Shown one piece after another: positions 1 to 6,715 of a stretch of DNA of 34,440 nt. The stretch is taken from contig NZ_AJQE01000366.1 of the NCBI RefSeq assembly GCF_000261685.1, positions 1 through 34,440 on the forward strand, given 5' to 3'. The position numbers were made by a program, and so were the translations under genes. Below the pieces are notes generated by a model. The model had not been told where the DNA came from and ran no database searches. It worked only from the letters and a program-made list of their open reading frames with translations. How positions within the stretch are numbered: the first letter of the stretch is position 1; each line of letters begins with the position of its first letter. The stretch is from Bradyrhizobium genomosp. I (2014) (GTDB taxonomy: Bacteria > Pseudomonadota > Alphaproteobacteria > Rhizobiales > Xanthobacteraceae).

Positions 1-113
1 TTCTGCTCATCGAATTGCTTCAACCAGGCCTGGATGTATCGCCGATCGTCCGGACAAAGCCGTTCAAGCAAACGAAGGTTCTGCGCTCTGAATTCCACAA
101 GGGTTCTCGGCAT
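1..113 (-). CDS. Hypothetical protein, partial (N-terminus only)
   Basis: An ATG on the minus strand at 113 follows a strong GGAGG Shine-Dalgarno (complement of 118-122) by four bases. The reading frame stays open to the window edge and gives 37 residues starting MPRTLVEFRAQ and ending in a charged, helical stretch (AWLKQFDEQ). The protein is truncated by the window and I do not recognise a family. The ribosome binding site and the amphipathic composition make it a believable gene, although it is too short for the size cut-offs normally used. Confidence 0.5.
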   Translation of the reverse strand, partial: MPRTLVEFRAQNLRLLERLCPDDRRYIQAWLKQFDEQ

Positions 114-219
114 AAGACCTCCTCAAAACCCTGCCATCCCGAGAGGGTGCTTCGGCGGGGGAACCGGGTCAACGGCAAAGAGAGGCTTGAAATTCCGGGC
201 GAGCTGATGCAGCGCCAAA

Positions 220-249
220 AGCGAAAACCCCGCCTGGGGGAAGCGGGAT
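220..249 (-). terminator. Possible weak rho-independent terminator
   Basis: Read on the minus strand, a short GC stem (CCCGC at 243-247 with GCGGG at 228-232) is followed by GTTTTCGCTTTT. It could end minus-strand transcription arriving from the 768-1070 gene, before the gene at the left edge. The stem is only 5 to 6 bp, so the call is tentative. Confidence 0.35.
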
Positions 250-389
250 TCTCTGTCGGGGTGAAGCTTGGGGACGCTTCAACTGTAAGACGCGCGAGCC
301 GCAAGAAGGTTCAAAAGAGAATGCACCTCGCTGGGCGGCTGAGAATGGCGGCGGATGAACCTCGGCGAGATCGGCTGTGACCAATCGTC

Positions 390-554
390 ATGCTTCGGGG
401 CCTGCTCAGCGCGATCGTGGAAACGCTCCTCGGCGTCGCATGGGACGCGATCGTCAGGTTGCTCCGCCTGGAGAACGCTGTCGAACTCACCACCGCCTTC
501 GTCGGTCTCTCCTGCATCGTGATCGGCTTCGCGGCCTTTCTGCTGGATCATTGA
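390..554 (+). CDS. Small membrane protein, 54 aa
   Basis: ATG at 390 to TGA at 552-554. The product starts MLRGLLSAIVETLLGVAWD, has a charged middle (RLLRLENAVEL) and ends with a hydrophobic stretch of roughly residues 36-53 (TTAFVGLSCIVIGFAAFLL), which I read as a transmembrane helix. It is shorter than standard ORF cut-offs. No strong Shine-Dalgarno is visible. The codon use (frequent C or G at third positions) and membrane-like pattern suggest a real gene. Its function is unknown, and it sits alone between minus-strand genes. Confidence 0.5.
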   Translation: MLRGLLSAIVETLLGVAWDAIVRLLRLENAVELTTAFVGLSCIVIGFAAFLLDH

Positions 555-767
555 AGCGGAAATGTCGGAAAGACGTTCTCTGCTCGTGGCTCGGTGAACG
601 CGGACGGCGAACCGGATGTACGTCGCGCCAGGCGATGACAAATCCGTCGTTCGGTTGAAAAGCAGCCGCCCCGAGCGGGTTGAGTTCTGTTCGAGCATGA
701 GCTCCGCGCAAACGCGTTCGGTGTTGTCGCGAGGGAAAACCGCTTCACGGTTTTCCGCGTCATGCTT

Positions 768-1070
768 CTAGGCTGCAATCCGCCGGTTGACAGGGACCGT
801 CAGGAACTTGAGCGCTTCTGCATGTGCGAGGTCGGGAACCGCGATCGCCGTGTGGCTGTACATCGCATGTGTCCGCGATCTCGCAATCCCGTCCAGGATC
901 TCGCCGCCCTTGATGACGTGGAGGCCCATGCCTTCTTCAGTGGGGAAGATCGCCAGCACCACGTCGTAAGCCGCGATGACGGCTCTGAGCGCTTCGGCCT
1001 TGTCTTCGGCGACGTCGACAAAAATACGAACATCAGCCGCGAGTTCACGCAGCTCGTTAAAATCCAGCAC
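768..1070 (-). CDS. Hypothetical protein, about 100 aa
   Basis: This minus-strand frame reads like a folded alpha/beta protein. It contains LDFNELRELAADVRIFVDVAEDKAEAL, then an AAYDVVLAIFPTEEGMG segment and a C-terminal helix (LAHAEALKFLTVP). Two starts are possible: GTG at 1070, with GGAG ten bases upstream, or TTG at 1091 without a visible Shine-Dalgarno. I chose GTG. The overlapping plus-strand frame (762-1409) is arginine- and histidine-rich and looks like a shadow. I do not recognise the family. The regular hydrophobic spacing supports a real soluble protein. Confidence 0.55.
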   Translation of the reverse strand: MLDFNELRELAADVRIFVDVAEDKAEALRAVIAAYDVVLAIFPTEEGMGLHVIKGGEILDGIARSRTHAMYSHTAIAVPDLAHAEALKFLTVPVNRRIAA

Positions 1071-1499
1071 TGTGAGGATACTCCAACGCAACGAACCCGA
1101 TTGGAGCTTGGCCGCGTTAGGTTACTGAAGTGTCAACAGCGCCGGCCGAGCCACAGGTTTCACGGGGAGGTGACACGGCGAGCGGGTTTACGAGAGTCTC
1201 GAACAGCGAAAACGCCGCCCGTGGAGAAGCGGTCTCTCTGGTGGGCGAAGCCGGAGGACTTCGACTTCGATCATGAGACCCGCCAGCCTCCGAATGGTTC
1301 AGAAGAAAGTGGAATGTGGGGCGGCATCGTTCACAGGAGACAGGGAGTCTCTGAGAACCCGAGCTTGCGTTTTCGGGCTCGATGGGTTCTAAGCCCGGTC
1401 ACTTCATGACTTCTGGCATGAATCAGCAGCGCGTCCCCGCGGTCCGGCCGCGTCCTCTTCGGGAATTGCTCGCGCGCCCCCATTCAAAGGAATTCAGAC
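1071..1499. other. Intergenic region with one stable inverted repeat
   Basis: I see no convincing gene here. The main structure is an inverted repeat at 1354-1390: AGAACCC followed by GAGC at the left (1354-1364), and GCTC then GGGTTCT at the right (1377-1390), giving 11 paired bases with a three-base bulge on the right arm. It lies 110 bp upstream of the HU gene and could be an operator, a leader structure or part of a small RNA. The HU promoter must lie within 1391-1485, but I cannot point to convincing -35 and -10 boxes. Confidence 0.35.
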
Positions 1500-1796
1500 A
1501 TGGCGAAGATGACGAAGGCCCAATTGATCGACGCAATTGCCGAGGGCACGCAGCTTTCGAAGAACGACGTGAAGTCGGTGATCGAATACATGGCAACGGT
1601 CGGCTACAAGGAGCTCAACGAGTCCGGCGAGTTCGTCATTCCCGGCTTCGTGAAGATGTCGGTCGTGAACAAGCCGGCGACCGAAGCCCGCATGGGCGTC
1701 AATCCCTTCACCAAGGAGCCGATGCAGTTTGCGGCGAAGCCCGCGAGCAAATCGGTCAAAGCCTCGCCGCTGAAGGTGGCCAAGGACGCCGTCTGA
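1500..1796 (+). CDS. HU-family DNA-binding protein
   Basis: The 98-residue product matches the HU/IHF family in length and layout. It has an N-terminal helical dimerisation part (MTKAQLIDAIAEGTQLSKNDVKSVIEYMATVG), then the beta-arm region with the NPFTKEP segment equivalent to the NPqTg/e DNA-intercalating tip, and a lysine-rich tail (KPASKSVKASPLKVAKDAV). HU dimers bend and compact DNA non-specifically in the nucleoid. The arm reads RMGVNPFTKEPMQFAAKPAS, a divergent version of the classical RxGRNPxTGxxxxI, so this is probably a lineage-specific paralogue, not the housekeeping HupB. AAAGGA lies about eight bases before the ATG. It is monocistronic as far as can be seen. Confidence 0.9.
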   Translation: MAKMTKAQLIDAIAEGTQLSKNDVKSVIEYMATVGYKELNESGEFVIPGFVKMSVVNKPATEARMGVNPFTKEPMQFAAKPASKSVKASPLKVAKDAV

Positions 1797-2020
1797 GGCG
1801 GCGGCGAAGTCCTTGCTGCGGCCTCTTCCGCGAGACGGCGCAATGAGCAATGGCTGAAGACAAGGTGGCGCTCGGCGATGGCGATGCCGAGCATCACCAC
1901 GACGATCGAGACAAACACAGCGAGCGTCGTTCGCTCCGTCCGGGCGCGCCCTGCGGTCGCCCGCAAGTCGGGCGGACCGAAGACCAAGCGGAATTCGTTC
2001 TCACGAAATTCACAGATCAT
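1604..2020 (-). CDS. Possible membrane-anchored small protein (uncertain)
   Basis: A minus-strand frame starting at ATG 2020 begins MICEFRENEFRLVFGPPDL and contains a clear hydrophobic helix (TTLAVFVSIVVVMLGIAIA, near residues 32-50). The first 60 to 70 residues look like a genuine single-pass protein. The C-terminal half, however, runs antisense across about 190 bp of the HU gene and reads like shadow sequence, so the true end may lie nearer 1800 or the gene may be decayed. No good Shine-Dalgarno is present. Family unknown. Confidence 0.33.
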   Translation of the reverse strand: MICEFRENEFRLVFGPPDLRATAGRARTERTTLAVFVSIVVVMLGIAIAERHLVFSHCSLRRLAEEAAARTSPPPQTASLATFSGEALTDLLAGFAANCIGSLVKGLTPMRASVAGLFTTDIFTKPGMTNSPDSLSSL

Positions 2021-2176
2021 CGGGCTACTCGATGACGAAGCTCGCGATGCAGGCTTCCGCGGCCGAATGGCTGAGCCGCGCGATTGCCGGCTCGCCGGAT
2101 TTCGGCCGCTCAATGCGCAAGCGCGGGGTCTCGCTCCGGTAGCGTCCGATCTGAGCGCCCCTCGAATTGCCGGCTT

Positions 2177-2209
2177 CGAAAAGAAAAAACCCCGCGCTTT
2201 CGCGCGAGG
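2177..2209 (-). terminator. Strong rho-independent terminator on the minus strand
   Basis: The minus strand reads CCTCGCGC, GAAA tetraloop, GCGCGGGG and then TTTTTTCTTTT. This is an 8-bp stem with one T-G pair followed by an almost unbroken U-tract. No minus-strand protein gene ends just upstream. The only candidate it could serve is the structured RNA element at 2294-2396 and the hairpin at 2217-2255. Confidence 0.8.
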
Positions 2210-2216
2210 CTCTTCT

Positions 2217-2255
2217 GGCTGACGGCGTTGGGATTTCAGCGCCTGGCCGTCAGCC
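2217..2255. repeat. Hairpin carrying the GGGATTTCAGCGCC motif (copy A, partial)
   Basis: A perfect 10-bp stem (GGCTGACGGC at 2217-2226, GCCGTCAGCC at 2246-2255) encloses a 19-base loop containing GGGATTTCAGCGCC. The same motif forms hairpin 1 of the RNA elements at 2294-2396 and 7562-7665. Here it is inverted relative to the adjacent copy, so on the minus strand it is the exact 14-nt complement of that copy. The second hairpin of the family is missing. Confidence 0.6.
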
Positions 2256-2293
2256 GCAGCTGTAACTTAAGGTTGAAATTCCAAGAAGCAACA

Positions 2294-2396
2294 GCGCCGC
2301 GGTGACGGAGTATGTTCGTCAGGCGGCGCTGCCGTGTGACTGGGCGCTGAAATCCCCAGCTTCCATGGGTCCTTTGCGCGCCGAAAAGGTTCAATG
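2294..2396 (-). ncRNA. Candidate structured RNA, copy B
   Basis: On the minus strand the order is a CATTGAACC box (2388-2396), 28 nt, hairpin 1 (2340-2359; CTGGG, loop GATTTCAGCG, CCCAG), 10 nt, and hairpin 2 (2294-2329). Hairpin 2 has an outer stem GCGCCGC/GCGGCGC, an inner stem TGACG/CGTCA and a 9-nt loop. The copy at 7562-7665 has the same architecture with compensatory changes in each stem. A strong minus-strand terminator ends at 2177, so the transcript may run about 190 nt and include copy A. No open frame of any length fits. The family name is unknown to me. Confidence 0.6.
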
Positions 2397-2491
2397 CGAA
2401 ATCCCCTGCAAAAATCCGTCTGAAGGGCTGGACATTTTGTTCTTATTTTGTTCTAGTGCGGTCGCCTTGGTGGATCATTTGGAGGTGACTC

Positions 2492-2626
2492 ATGACCGTC
2501 GAAAAACAGCGCGAGGTGATCAGGCTCTGGAACGAGCTCAGGAAGCTCGAGGGTCCTGCCGCGGAAGAGCTCCGGATCCAGATCCTCGAATGCTTCTCAA
2601 GGGACAAGGCGAAGCGGGCGGCGTGA
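2492..2626 (+). CDS. Small charged helical protein, 44 aa
   Basis: ATG at 2492 is preceded by a strong GGAGG (TTGGAGGTGACTC), seven to eight bases upstream. The product starts MTVEKQREVIRLWNELRKLE and ends CFSRDKAKRAA, and is almost entirely predicted helix with alternating charges, like many alphaproteobacterial small proteins that bind larger partners or act as small regulators. It ends at TGA 2624-2626. It is below usual length cut-offs, and the excellent ribosome binding site is the main evidence. No partner is visible next to it. Confidence 0.65.
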   Translation: MTVEKQREVIRLWNELRKLEGPAAEELRIQILECFSRDKAKRAA

Positions 2627-2799
2627 TCCGCGTCGACGACACGCGGCAACGCGCAAGCGCGATCTCGTTCCGGCGGTTTGCGCTGATCTGTCGCCGAAGA
2701 GCTTGGGGACGATGAGCTTGCCGAAATGAGTCCCGCCGCCGAAGACGCGTCGGCGTGCGCTTTCACGGATCGTTAGGAAACGCTCCACGCTGACGCTCG

Positions 2800-2836
2800 C
2801 GACTCCGATTCGTTCTTCGAGAACGAAATGGAGTCG
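2800..2836. repeat. REP-like hairpin repeat, copy 1
   Basis: CGACTCC pairs with GGAGTCG, and ATTCGTTCT pairs with AGAACGAA around a TCG loop. The 28 bases at 2804-2831 are identical to 3032-3059, and the flanks on both sides (ctcc.cgc upstream, agAACAA..TGCG downstream) are also related, so about 90 bp is duplicated. It resembles repeated extragenic palindromes. Confidence 0.65.
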
Positions 2837-3027
2837 GATGCAGAACAAGTTGCGCCTGCCGGCGGCGATGCGGCCGCGCCCATCGGAACGAGACGGCGTG
2901 ATGTCTCGCACAGTCCCGTTCATGTCTCCTCCGTATGGAGTGAGGCGAGGGGAGCGGCATGGATGCGCGCTGGTTTCCGATGGAGGCCGCAAAGTGTTTG
3001 TTAAGAACTGCTCCGCGCCGATTTCTG

Positions 3028-3064
3028 CGATTCCGATTCGTTCTTCGAGAACGAAATGGTGTCG
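3028..3064. repeat. REP-like hairpin repeat, copy 2
   Basis: This is a direct repeat of the element at 2800-2836, 228 bp further on. The inner palindrome ATTCGTTCT/AGAACGAA is intact. The outer stem has decayed (GATTCC against GGTGTC). It is followed by the same CAGAACAA motif as copy 1. Confidence 0.65.
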
Positions 3065-3262
3065 TAGCCAGAACAAATGCGTCTTTCACCTGTCCGGACG
3101 ACAGAGGTGTCCGCATCTGCTTTGCCTAACGACAGCTTGCATGGACGCCGATAACCCTATCCGGTTAGGTTAAAAGCCCAATCGCGTTGCGCTTGCTACG
3201 GGTTGGAGTAGGTGTCCGGCAAAGACAAGCAAGAAACGACTTTGCCAAGAAGCAATTTTGTC

Positions 3263-3463
3263 ATGACACCTTTTTCAGAGCCGCCCTTTTACCAAGGCGA
3301 CCGGCACACCTACCGGCGCGTCGCCATCGTCGGCACGCTGTTCTGCATCGCTTTCGTGGCGATCAGCTTCTCGCTACGGCCGCAGGCCCAAGACACGCGC
3401 GTTGCGGTCAAGGCCGACCGGCTGGTGCGCACGGCGGCGGGCCAGGCGGCGCGCGCCAACTAG
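3263..3463 (+). CDS. Single-pass membrane protein, 66 aa
   Basis: The product reads MTPFSEPPFYQGDRHTYRR, then a hydrophobic helix (VAIVGTLFCIAFVAISFSL, near residues 20-38), then a charged tail ending QAARAN. That layout is an N-in, C-out membrane anchor with a small periplasmic tail. I chose ATG 3263. An in-frame GTG at 3212 with GGAG three bases upstream would add 17 polar residues and remains possible. Homologues of this type are uncharacterised as far as I know. The gene is isolated, followed by a gap to 3671. Confidence 0.6.
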   Translation: MTPFSEPPFYQGDRHTYRRVAIVGTLFCIAFVAISFSLRPQAQDTRVAVKADRLVRTAAGQAARAN

Positions 3464-3670
3464 CGCTCGTCGCCGTAGCTGCGATCGTCGGCCGTTGCCT
3501 GCGGGCCGGCGGCGCCGCGCGAGGCGAGCGCCACGAAGCCGGCATAGCCGGACAGGTTGAGCAAGACTTCGAGCCACGCGGGCATGTCGGGCCTCTTTTT
3601 CTTCCGTTCAGCGCGGGAAGCGACTCAACGTCCGCGCGCAATCCGGGTTCCATGCTCTCATAAAAAGGAC

Positions 3671-3901
3671 TCATACCGGAGAGGAGGGGTCGAGCCGGCG
3701 GCCGAGGGTCGCGACGGACTCGCTCGACGGCTGCTCCTTCAGGAACTCGGCGATCGCCCGCGCCAGTTCGCGGTCGCTCATCGGCGTTGGCGGCGGGTGC
3801 AGCGTGCCGACACCGAAGCTGCGGACGATTTCGTCGTAGTGCTGATCGTCGGATCTGGGAACCAACCTGCGGATACGGGCCAGCAAAGCGAATAACGGCA
3901 A
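3671..3901 (-). CDS. Hypothetical protein, 76 aa, TTG start
   Basis: The frame is open up to 4195, but the upstream part translates a terminator hairpin, so the real start is internal. TTG at 3901 is preceded by GAGGAGG five bases away, the best Shine-Dalgarno nearby. The product has a helical N-terminus (LPLFALLARIRRLVPRSDDQ), a middle around YDEIVRSFGVGTLHPP, and a C-terminal helix MSDRELARAIAEFLKEQPSSE. It looks like a small soluble, helical protein of unknown function. A rho-independent terminator lies 69 bp upstream in the same orientation, which is unusual and is discussed in the findings. Confidence 0.6.
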   Translation of the reverse strand: MPLFALLARIRRLVPRSDDQHYDEIVRSFGVGTLHPPPTPMSDRELARAIAEFLKEQPSSESVATLGRRLDPSSPV

Positions 3902-3969
3902 ACTTTCCTCCTCGATCGTCTGCCCCGCTGGCAACAATTGTGGTCTGCTGCCAGTTGCTCCCGTGAAAC

Positions 3970-4007
3970 CGAAAAACCCCGCCAGCATCGCGGAGATGCT
4001 GACGGGG
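3970..4007 (-). terminator. Terminator upstream of, and co-directional with, the 3671-3901 gene
   Basis: On the minus strand, CCCCG-CAGCATC and GATGCTG-CGGGG form a 12-bp stem with one mismatch, followed by GTTTTTCGGTTTC. Nothing protein-coding ends just upstream on this strand. It could be the end of a small RNA from the 4010-4180 region or an attenuator in a leader of the gene that starts at 3901. Confidence 0.7.
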
Positions 4008-4182
4008 TCTTCGTGCCGTTGCCTCAACCCGGATGGCGGAGGCTCCCGCACTCGGAACGTCAATCCGTGTCCGGTGATTTCGTTCCCGCTGCACCGACAA
4101 TTTTCACTGCGGTCGGTTCCCCATGGTGCGCAACCATCGCAGGCGCCCGCGGTTGTCCCCGCGAGACGCGAAGGAGAAGAGC

Positions 4183-4467
4183 ATGAAGAAGACACTGGCA
4201 GTTCTGGCTACCATCGCGGCCGTCGGCGTGACCGCGGTCGCCGCCCCTGCGCCGGCCGAGGCGCGTGGCCGCGGCATCGGCCCGGGCCTCGCATTCGGCC
4301 TTGCCGCCGGCGCGATCACGGCGGGTGCGGTCGCAGCCTCCCACCCATATGGCTATTACGGTCCCGGCTACGCCTACTATGGCGGCCCGGGCTATTATTA
4401 CGGACCGGGTCCCTACGCCTATTACGGCAGGCCGTACTACCGCCATCACCACTGGCGCCATTGGTAA
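4183..4467 (+). CDS. Secreted Gly/Tyr-rich protein
   Basis: The 94-residue product starts with a clear Sec signal peptide (MKKTLAVLATIAAVGVTAVA, likely cut after the APAEA region near residue 27). Next come a glycine/alanine stretch (GIGPGLAFGLAAGAITAGAV) and a Tyr-Gly-Pro repeat region (YGYYGPGYAYYGGPGYYYGPG), ending in a histidine-rich tail (YYRHHHWRHW). Such low-complexity proteins are common in rhizobia and presumed to be envelope or matrix associated; the His/Tyr tail could bind metal. GAAGGAGAAG precedes the ATG at the right distance. It is terminated by the hairpin at 4478-4512. Confidence 0.8.
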   Translation: MKKTLAVLATIAAVGVTAVAAPAPAEARGRGIGPGLAFGLAAGAITAGAVAASHPYGYYGPGYAYYGGPGYYYGPGPYAYYGRPYYRHHHWRHW

Positions 4468-4477
4468 CAGCCGATAG

Positions 4478-4512
4478 CGAAAAAGCCCGGAGCGTTGCTC
4501 CGGGCTTTTTTC
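4478..4512. terminator. Bidirectional rho-independent terminator
   Basis: AAGCCCGGAGC and GCTCCGGGCTT form an 11-bp stem around a short loop, with GAAAAA on the left and TTTTTT on the right, so it works in both directions. It separates the convergent genes 4183-4467 (+) and 4549-4713 (-). Confidence 0.9.
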
Positions 4513-4548
4513 ATTCGCTCGTCTTCGCGTTTTCCTGCGCGACGGTGC

Positions 4549-4713
4549 CTACGGCCACAGCGATGGCCGCTCGACCTTGCGGGCATTCTCCAGCGTCGAC
4601 ACGAAGTATTCTTCGCGCTCGCGCTTGAATTTTTCTTGCGTGGCACGGAAGGCGGCGACACGGGCGGCGATCTCATCGCGCTCACGAGCCTTGCGTTCTT
4701 CGTCTTCGGTCAT
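4549..4713 (-). CDS. Small charged protein, 54 aa
   Basis: ATG at 4713, with GAGGGG about seven bases upstream, to TAG at 4549-4551. The product starts MTEDEERKARERDEIAARVA, continues FRATQEKFKREREEYF and ends VERPSLWP. It is highly charged and likely a single long helix, perhaps coiled coil. It is below ORF cut-offs but has a good ribosome binding site, a shared bidirectional terminator and high third-position GC. It is divergent from the Sir2 gene. Function unknown. Confidence 0.7.
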   Translation of the reverse strand: MTEDEERKARERDEIAARVAAFRATQEKFKREREEYFVSTLENARKVERPSLWP

Positions 4714-4967
4714 GTCAAATCCCCTCTACACCTGAGTATGTGCACATCTGAACTCAAGCGCTGCCGCCGCAATCACGTTGAGTCGCGTCAACACATCCAT
4801 TGGCGCTCCTGAATAGGGCGTCAATGGGGAGGAGGCATTGCAGGAATGTGATATGCGAAGGTTTGGAAAAAATTGCCGGGTGCATTGCGTTCGCGCTTGA
4901 TAAGAACGTCAATGATCTTGTCGCTTGCACGTGTTGCTGTCAGGCAAAGCGACTCGTGGAGGCGCGA

Positions 4968-5729
4968 TTGATCGCATCGGATATCCAGAGCGGCGTCGAG
5001 CGCCTCGGCGACATGATCGCCGAGGCCAGGGCCATCGTGCCGTTCACCGGCGCCGGCATCTCGACCGAATGCGGCATTCCCGACTTCCGCTCGCCGGGCG
5101 GAATTTGGACGCGTTACCGTCCGATCCCATTCGACGAATTCGTCGCGAGTCGGGAAGCGCGCAACGAATCCTGGCGCCGCCGCTTCGCGATGGAGGAGGT
5201 CTTTGCCGCGGCGAAGCCCGGCCGGGGCCATCGCGCGCTGGCCTCGCTCTACCGCGCCGGCAAGGTTCCCGCCGTCATCACCCAGAACATCGACAATCTG
5301 CACCAGGCCTCGGGCTTCGCCAGCGAGCACGTGGTTGAGCTTCACGGAAATACCACTTATGCGCGATGCATCGGGTGTGGGCTGGCCTATCCGCTCGACT
5401 GGGTGAGGCGCCGCTTCGACGACGATGGCACGGCACCCAACTGCACCGCGTGCGACGAGCCGGTGAAGACCGCCACGATCTCCTTCGGCCAGATGATGCC
5501 GGACGACGAAATGCAGCGTGCGACCGCGCTATCACAAGCCTGCGATCTGTTCATCGCGATCGGTTCCTCGCTCGTGGTCTGGCCGGCCGCGGGCTTTCCG
5601 ATGATGGCCAAGCGCGCCGGTGCACGTCTGGTGATCATCAACCGCGAGCCGACCGAGCAGGACGACATCGCCGATCTCGTCATCCACCACGACATCGGCG
5701 AGACGCTCGGGCCCTTTGTCGGCAATTGA
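4968..5729 (+). CDS. Sir2-family NAD-dependent protein deacylase
   Basis: The 253-residue protein carries the full sirtuin core. It has the NAD-binding GAGIST at residues 28-33, the IPDFRSPGG segment just after it, TQNIDNLH, the catalytic His in ELHGNT, and a zinc ribbon of two CxxC pairs (CIGC and CTAC). A second Rossmann part follows (AIGSSLVVWPAAGFP, VIINREPTEQDD). Sirtuins remove acetyl or other acyl groups from lysines using NAD. I chose TTG 4968 because GGAGG lies five bases upstream and it gives the usual family length; the frame is open to 4800 but that extension is cysteine-rich and unlike sirtuins. The segment after the zinc ribbon reads TATISFGQMMP where most relatives have a P-x-V-V-FGE motif, so this is a divergent class member. 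It stands alone. Confidence 0.92.
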   Translation: MIASDIQSGVERLGDMIAEARAIVPFTGAGISTECGIPDFRSPGGIWTRYRPIPFDEFVASREARNESWRRRFAMEEVFAAAKPGRGHRALASLYRAGKVPAVITQNIDNLHQASGFASEHVVELHGNTTYARCIGCGLAYPLDWVRRRFDDDGTAPNCTACDEPVKTATISFGQMMPDDEMQRATALSQACDLFIAIGSSLVVWPAAGFPMMAKRAGARLVIINREPTEQDDIADLVIHHDIGETLGPFVGN

Positions 5730-5927
5730 GGCATCAATTTGATTCGCGGCTGTGCAAGCTGTTCATAGGTTCCGGCGAATCTCTTTTTTGTCTATGCCTC
5801 GCAACCGGGAGTGTTATCTTTTGAGTCGAAAGATTCGCGTCGCGTCGAGTTGAGAAGATTCTCTAGGGACGCGTGATTCGAGCGCCGCCAATGTGGCGGG
5901 TTGCATGGCAGTGTGGGGTCCGGGGTT

Positions 5928-6590
5928 ATGGGGTCGTCGGACGGATTTGAGTCCAAGAAGCTCGGAGTTCCCGGGCAGGGAGTATCGCCCGGGCGAATGA
6001 CGCCGGGCGAACATGGTGGTGCCGGCCGCGATAGCGCGCTCAGTCCCTTCAGCGGGCTTGGTGAGACCAGCGCCAATCTCGTCGAGGTCCATGGCGTCAT
6101 CAAATGGTTCGACGCCTCCAAAGGTTATGGCTTCATCGTTCCCGACAATGGCTGGCCGGACGTCCTTCTGCACGTGACCGTGCTTCGGCGCGACGGCTTC
6201 CAGACGGCTTATGAAGGCGCCCGCATCGTCGTCGAATGCATTCAGCGCGCCAAGGGTTACCAGGCCTTCCGCGTGGTCTCGATGGACGAGTCGACCGCGA
6301 TCCATCCGGCGCAGATGCTGCCGCCGCGCACCCACGTCACGGTCACCCCGACCAGCGGGCTGGAACGGGCCCAGGTCAAATGGTTCAACCGGCTGCGTGG
6401 CTTCGGCTTCCTGACCTGCGGCGAGGGCACGCCCGACATTTTCGTGCACATGGAGACGCTCCGCCGCTTCGGCATGACCGAACTCAGGCCCGGCCAGTAT
6501 GTCCTGGTCCGCTTCGGGCCTGGCTCCAAGGGTATGATGGCTGCCGAGATCCATCCCGAGACCGGATCTCCGGGGCTGCAGTCGCACTAG
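5928..6590 (+). CDS. Cold-shock protein with two CSD domains
   Basis: The 220-residue protein has a disordered N-terminus rich in Gly and Ser, then two cold-shock domains. The first starts GVIKWFDASKGYGFIVPDNG (about residues 47-110), the second AQVKWFNRLRGFGFLTCGEG (about 145-210). Both keep the RNP1-like K-G-[YF]-GF motif and a degenerate RNP2 (DVLLH, DIFVH), so each can bind single-stranded RNA or DNA as a chaperone. ATG 5928 was chosen over TTG 5901, which adds nine residues. The roughly 200-nt upstream gap may include a long 5' leader, as is common for csp genes. The stop codon lies inside the first arm of a dispersed repeat palindrome (6587-6621). Confidence 0.9.
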   Translation: MGSSDGFESKKLGVPGQGVSPGRMTPGEHGGAGRDSALSPFSGLGETSANLVEVHGVIKWFDASKGYGFIVPDNGWPDVLLHVTVLRRDGFQTAYEGARIVVECIQRAKGYQAFRVVSMDESTAIHPAQMLPPRTHVTVTPTSGLERAQVKWFNRLRGFGFLTCGEGTPDIFVHMETLRRFGMTELRPGQYVLVRFGPGSKGMMAAEIHPETGSPGLQSH

Positions 6591-6683
6591 AGCTTCGGTT
6601 CTGATTGAACCGAAGCTCTAGATTCTTGTTTTGACGCGTTTTCTTCACGCGAACCGGTATCCACTTCGCTGGAAAACGCTATG
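6587..6683. repeat. Dispersed palindromic intergenic repeat
   Basis: A perfect 15-bp inverted repeat (CTAGAGCTTCGGTTC at 6587-6601 and its complement at 6607-6621, loop TGATT) is followed by a tail with GACGCGTTTTCTTCACGCG, ACCGGTATCCACTTC and AAAACGCTATG. I recall near-identical units as very common in Bradyrhizobium intergenic regions. It may also act as a terminator or RNA-stabilising structure for the cold-shock gene. Confidence 0.75.
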
Positions 6684-6715
6684 AGGACACCAATTCCCGC
6701 AATCGTGAGCAGCTG

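Larger units (their letters stand above)
2627..3262. other. Gene-poor intergenic region rich in palindromes
   Basis: I see no believable gene. The open minus-strand frame 2597-3076 translates a repeated DNA hairpin, giving two similar peptides (FVLEERIG), and should not be annotated. The stretch holds two copies of a hairpin repeat (listed separately), a smaller hairpin CGAGAC/GTCTCG near 2888-2907, and a GGTTAGGTTAAA motif at 3163-3174 that recurs at 8029-8040. The promoter of the gene at 3263 should be near the right end. Confidence 0.5.

Noticed and set aside
762..1409. Plus-strand frame of 215 codons
   Set aside because: It overlaps the better minus-strand gene 768-1070 and consists of Arg/His/Gly-rich sequence with no believable fold.
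2804..2831. Hairpin considered as a LexA (SOS) box
   Set aside because: Alphaproteobacterial LexA sites are GTTC-N7-GTTC; the spacing and direct-repeat pattern are not present.
2597..3076. Minus-strand frame with internally repeated peptide FVLEERIG
   Set aside because: The peptide repeat is a translation of the duplicated DNA hairpin at 2800 and 3028, and the remaining sequence is not protein-like.
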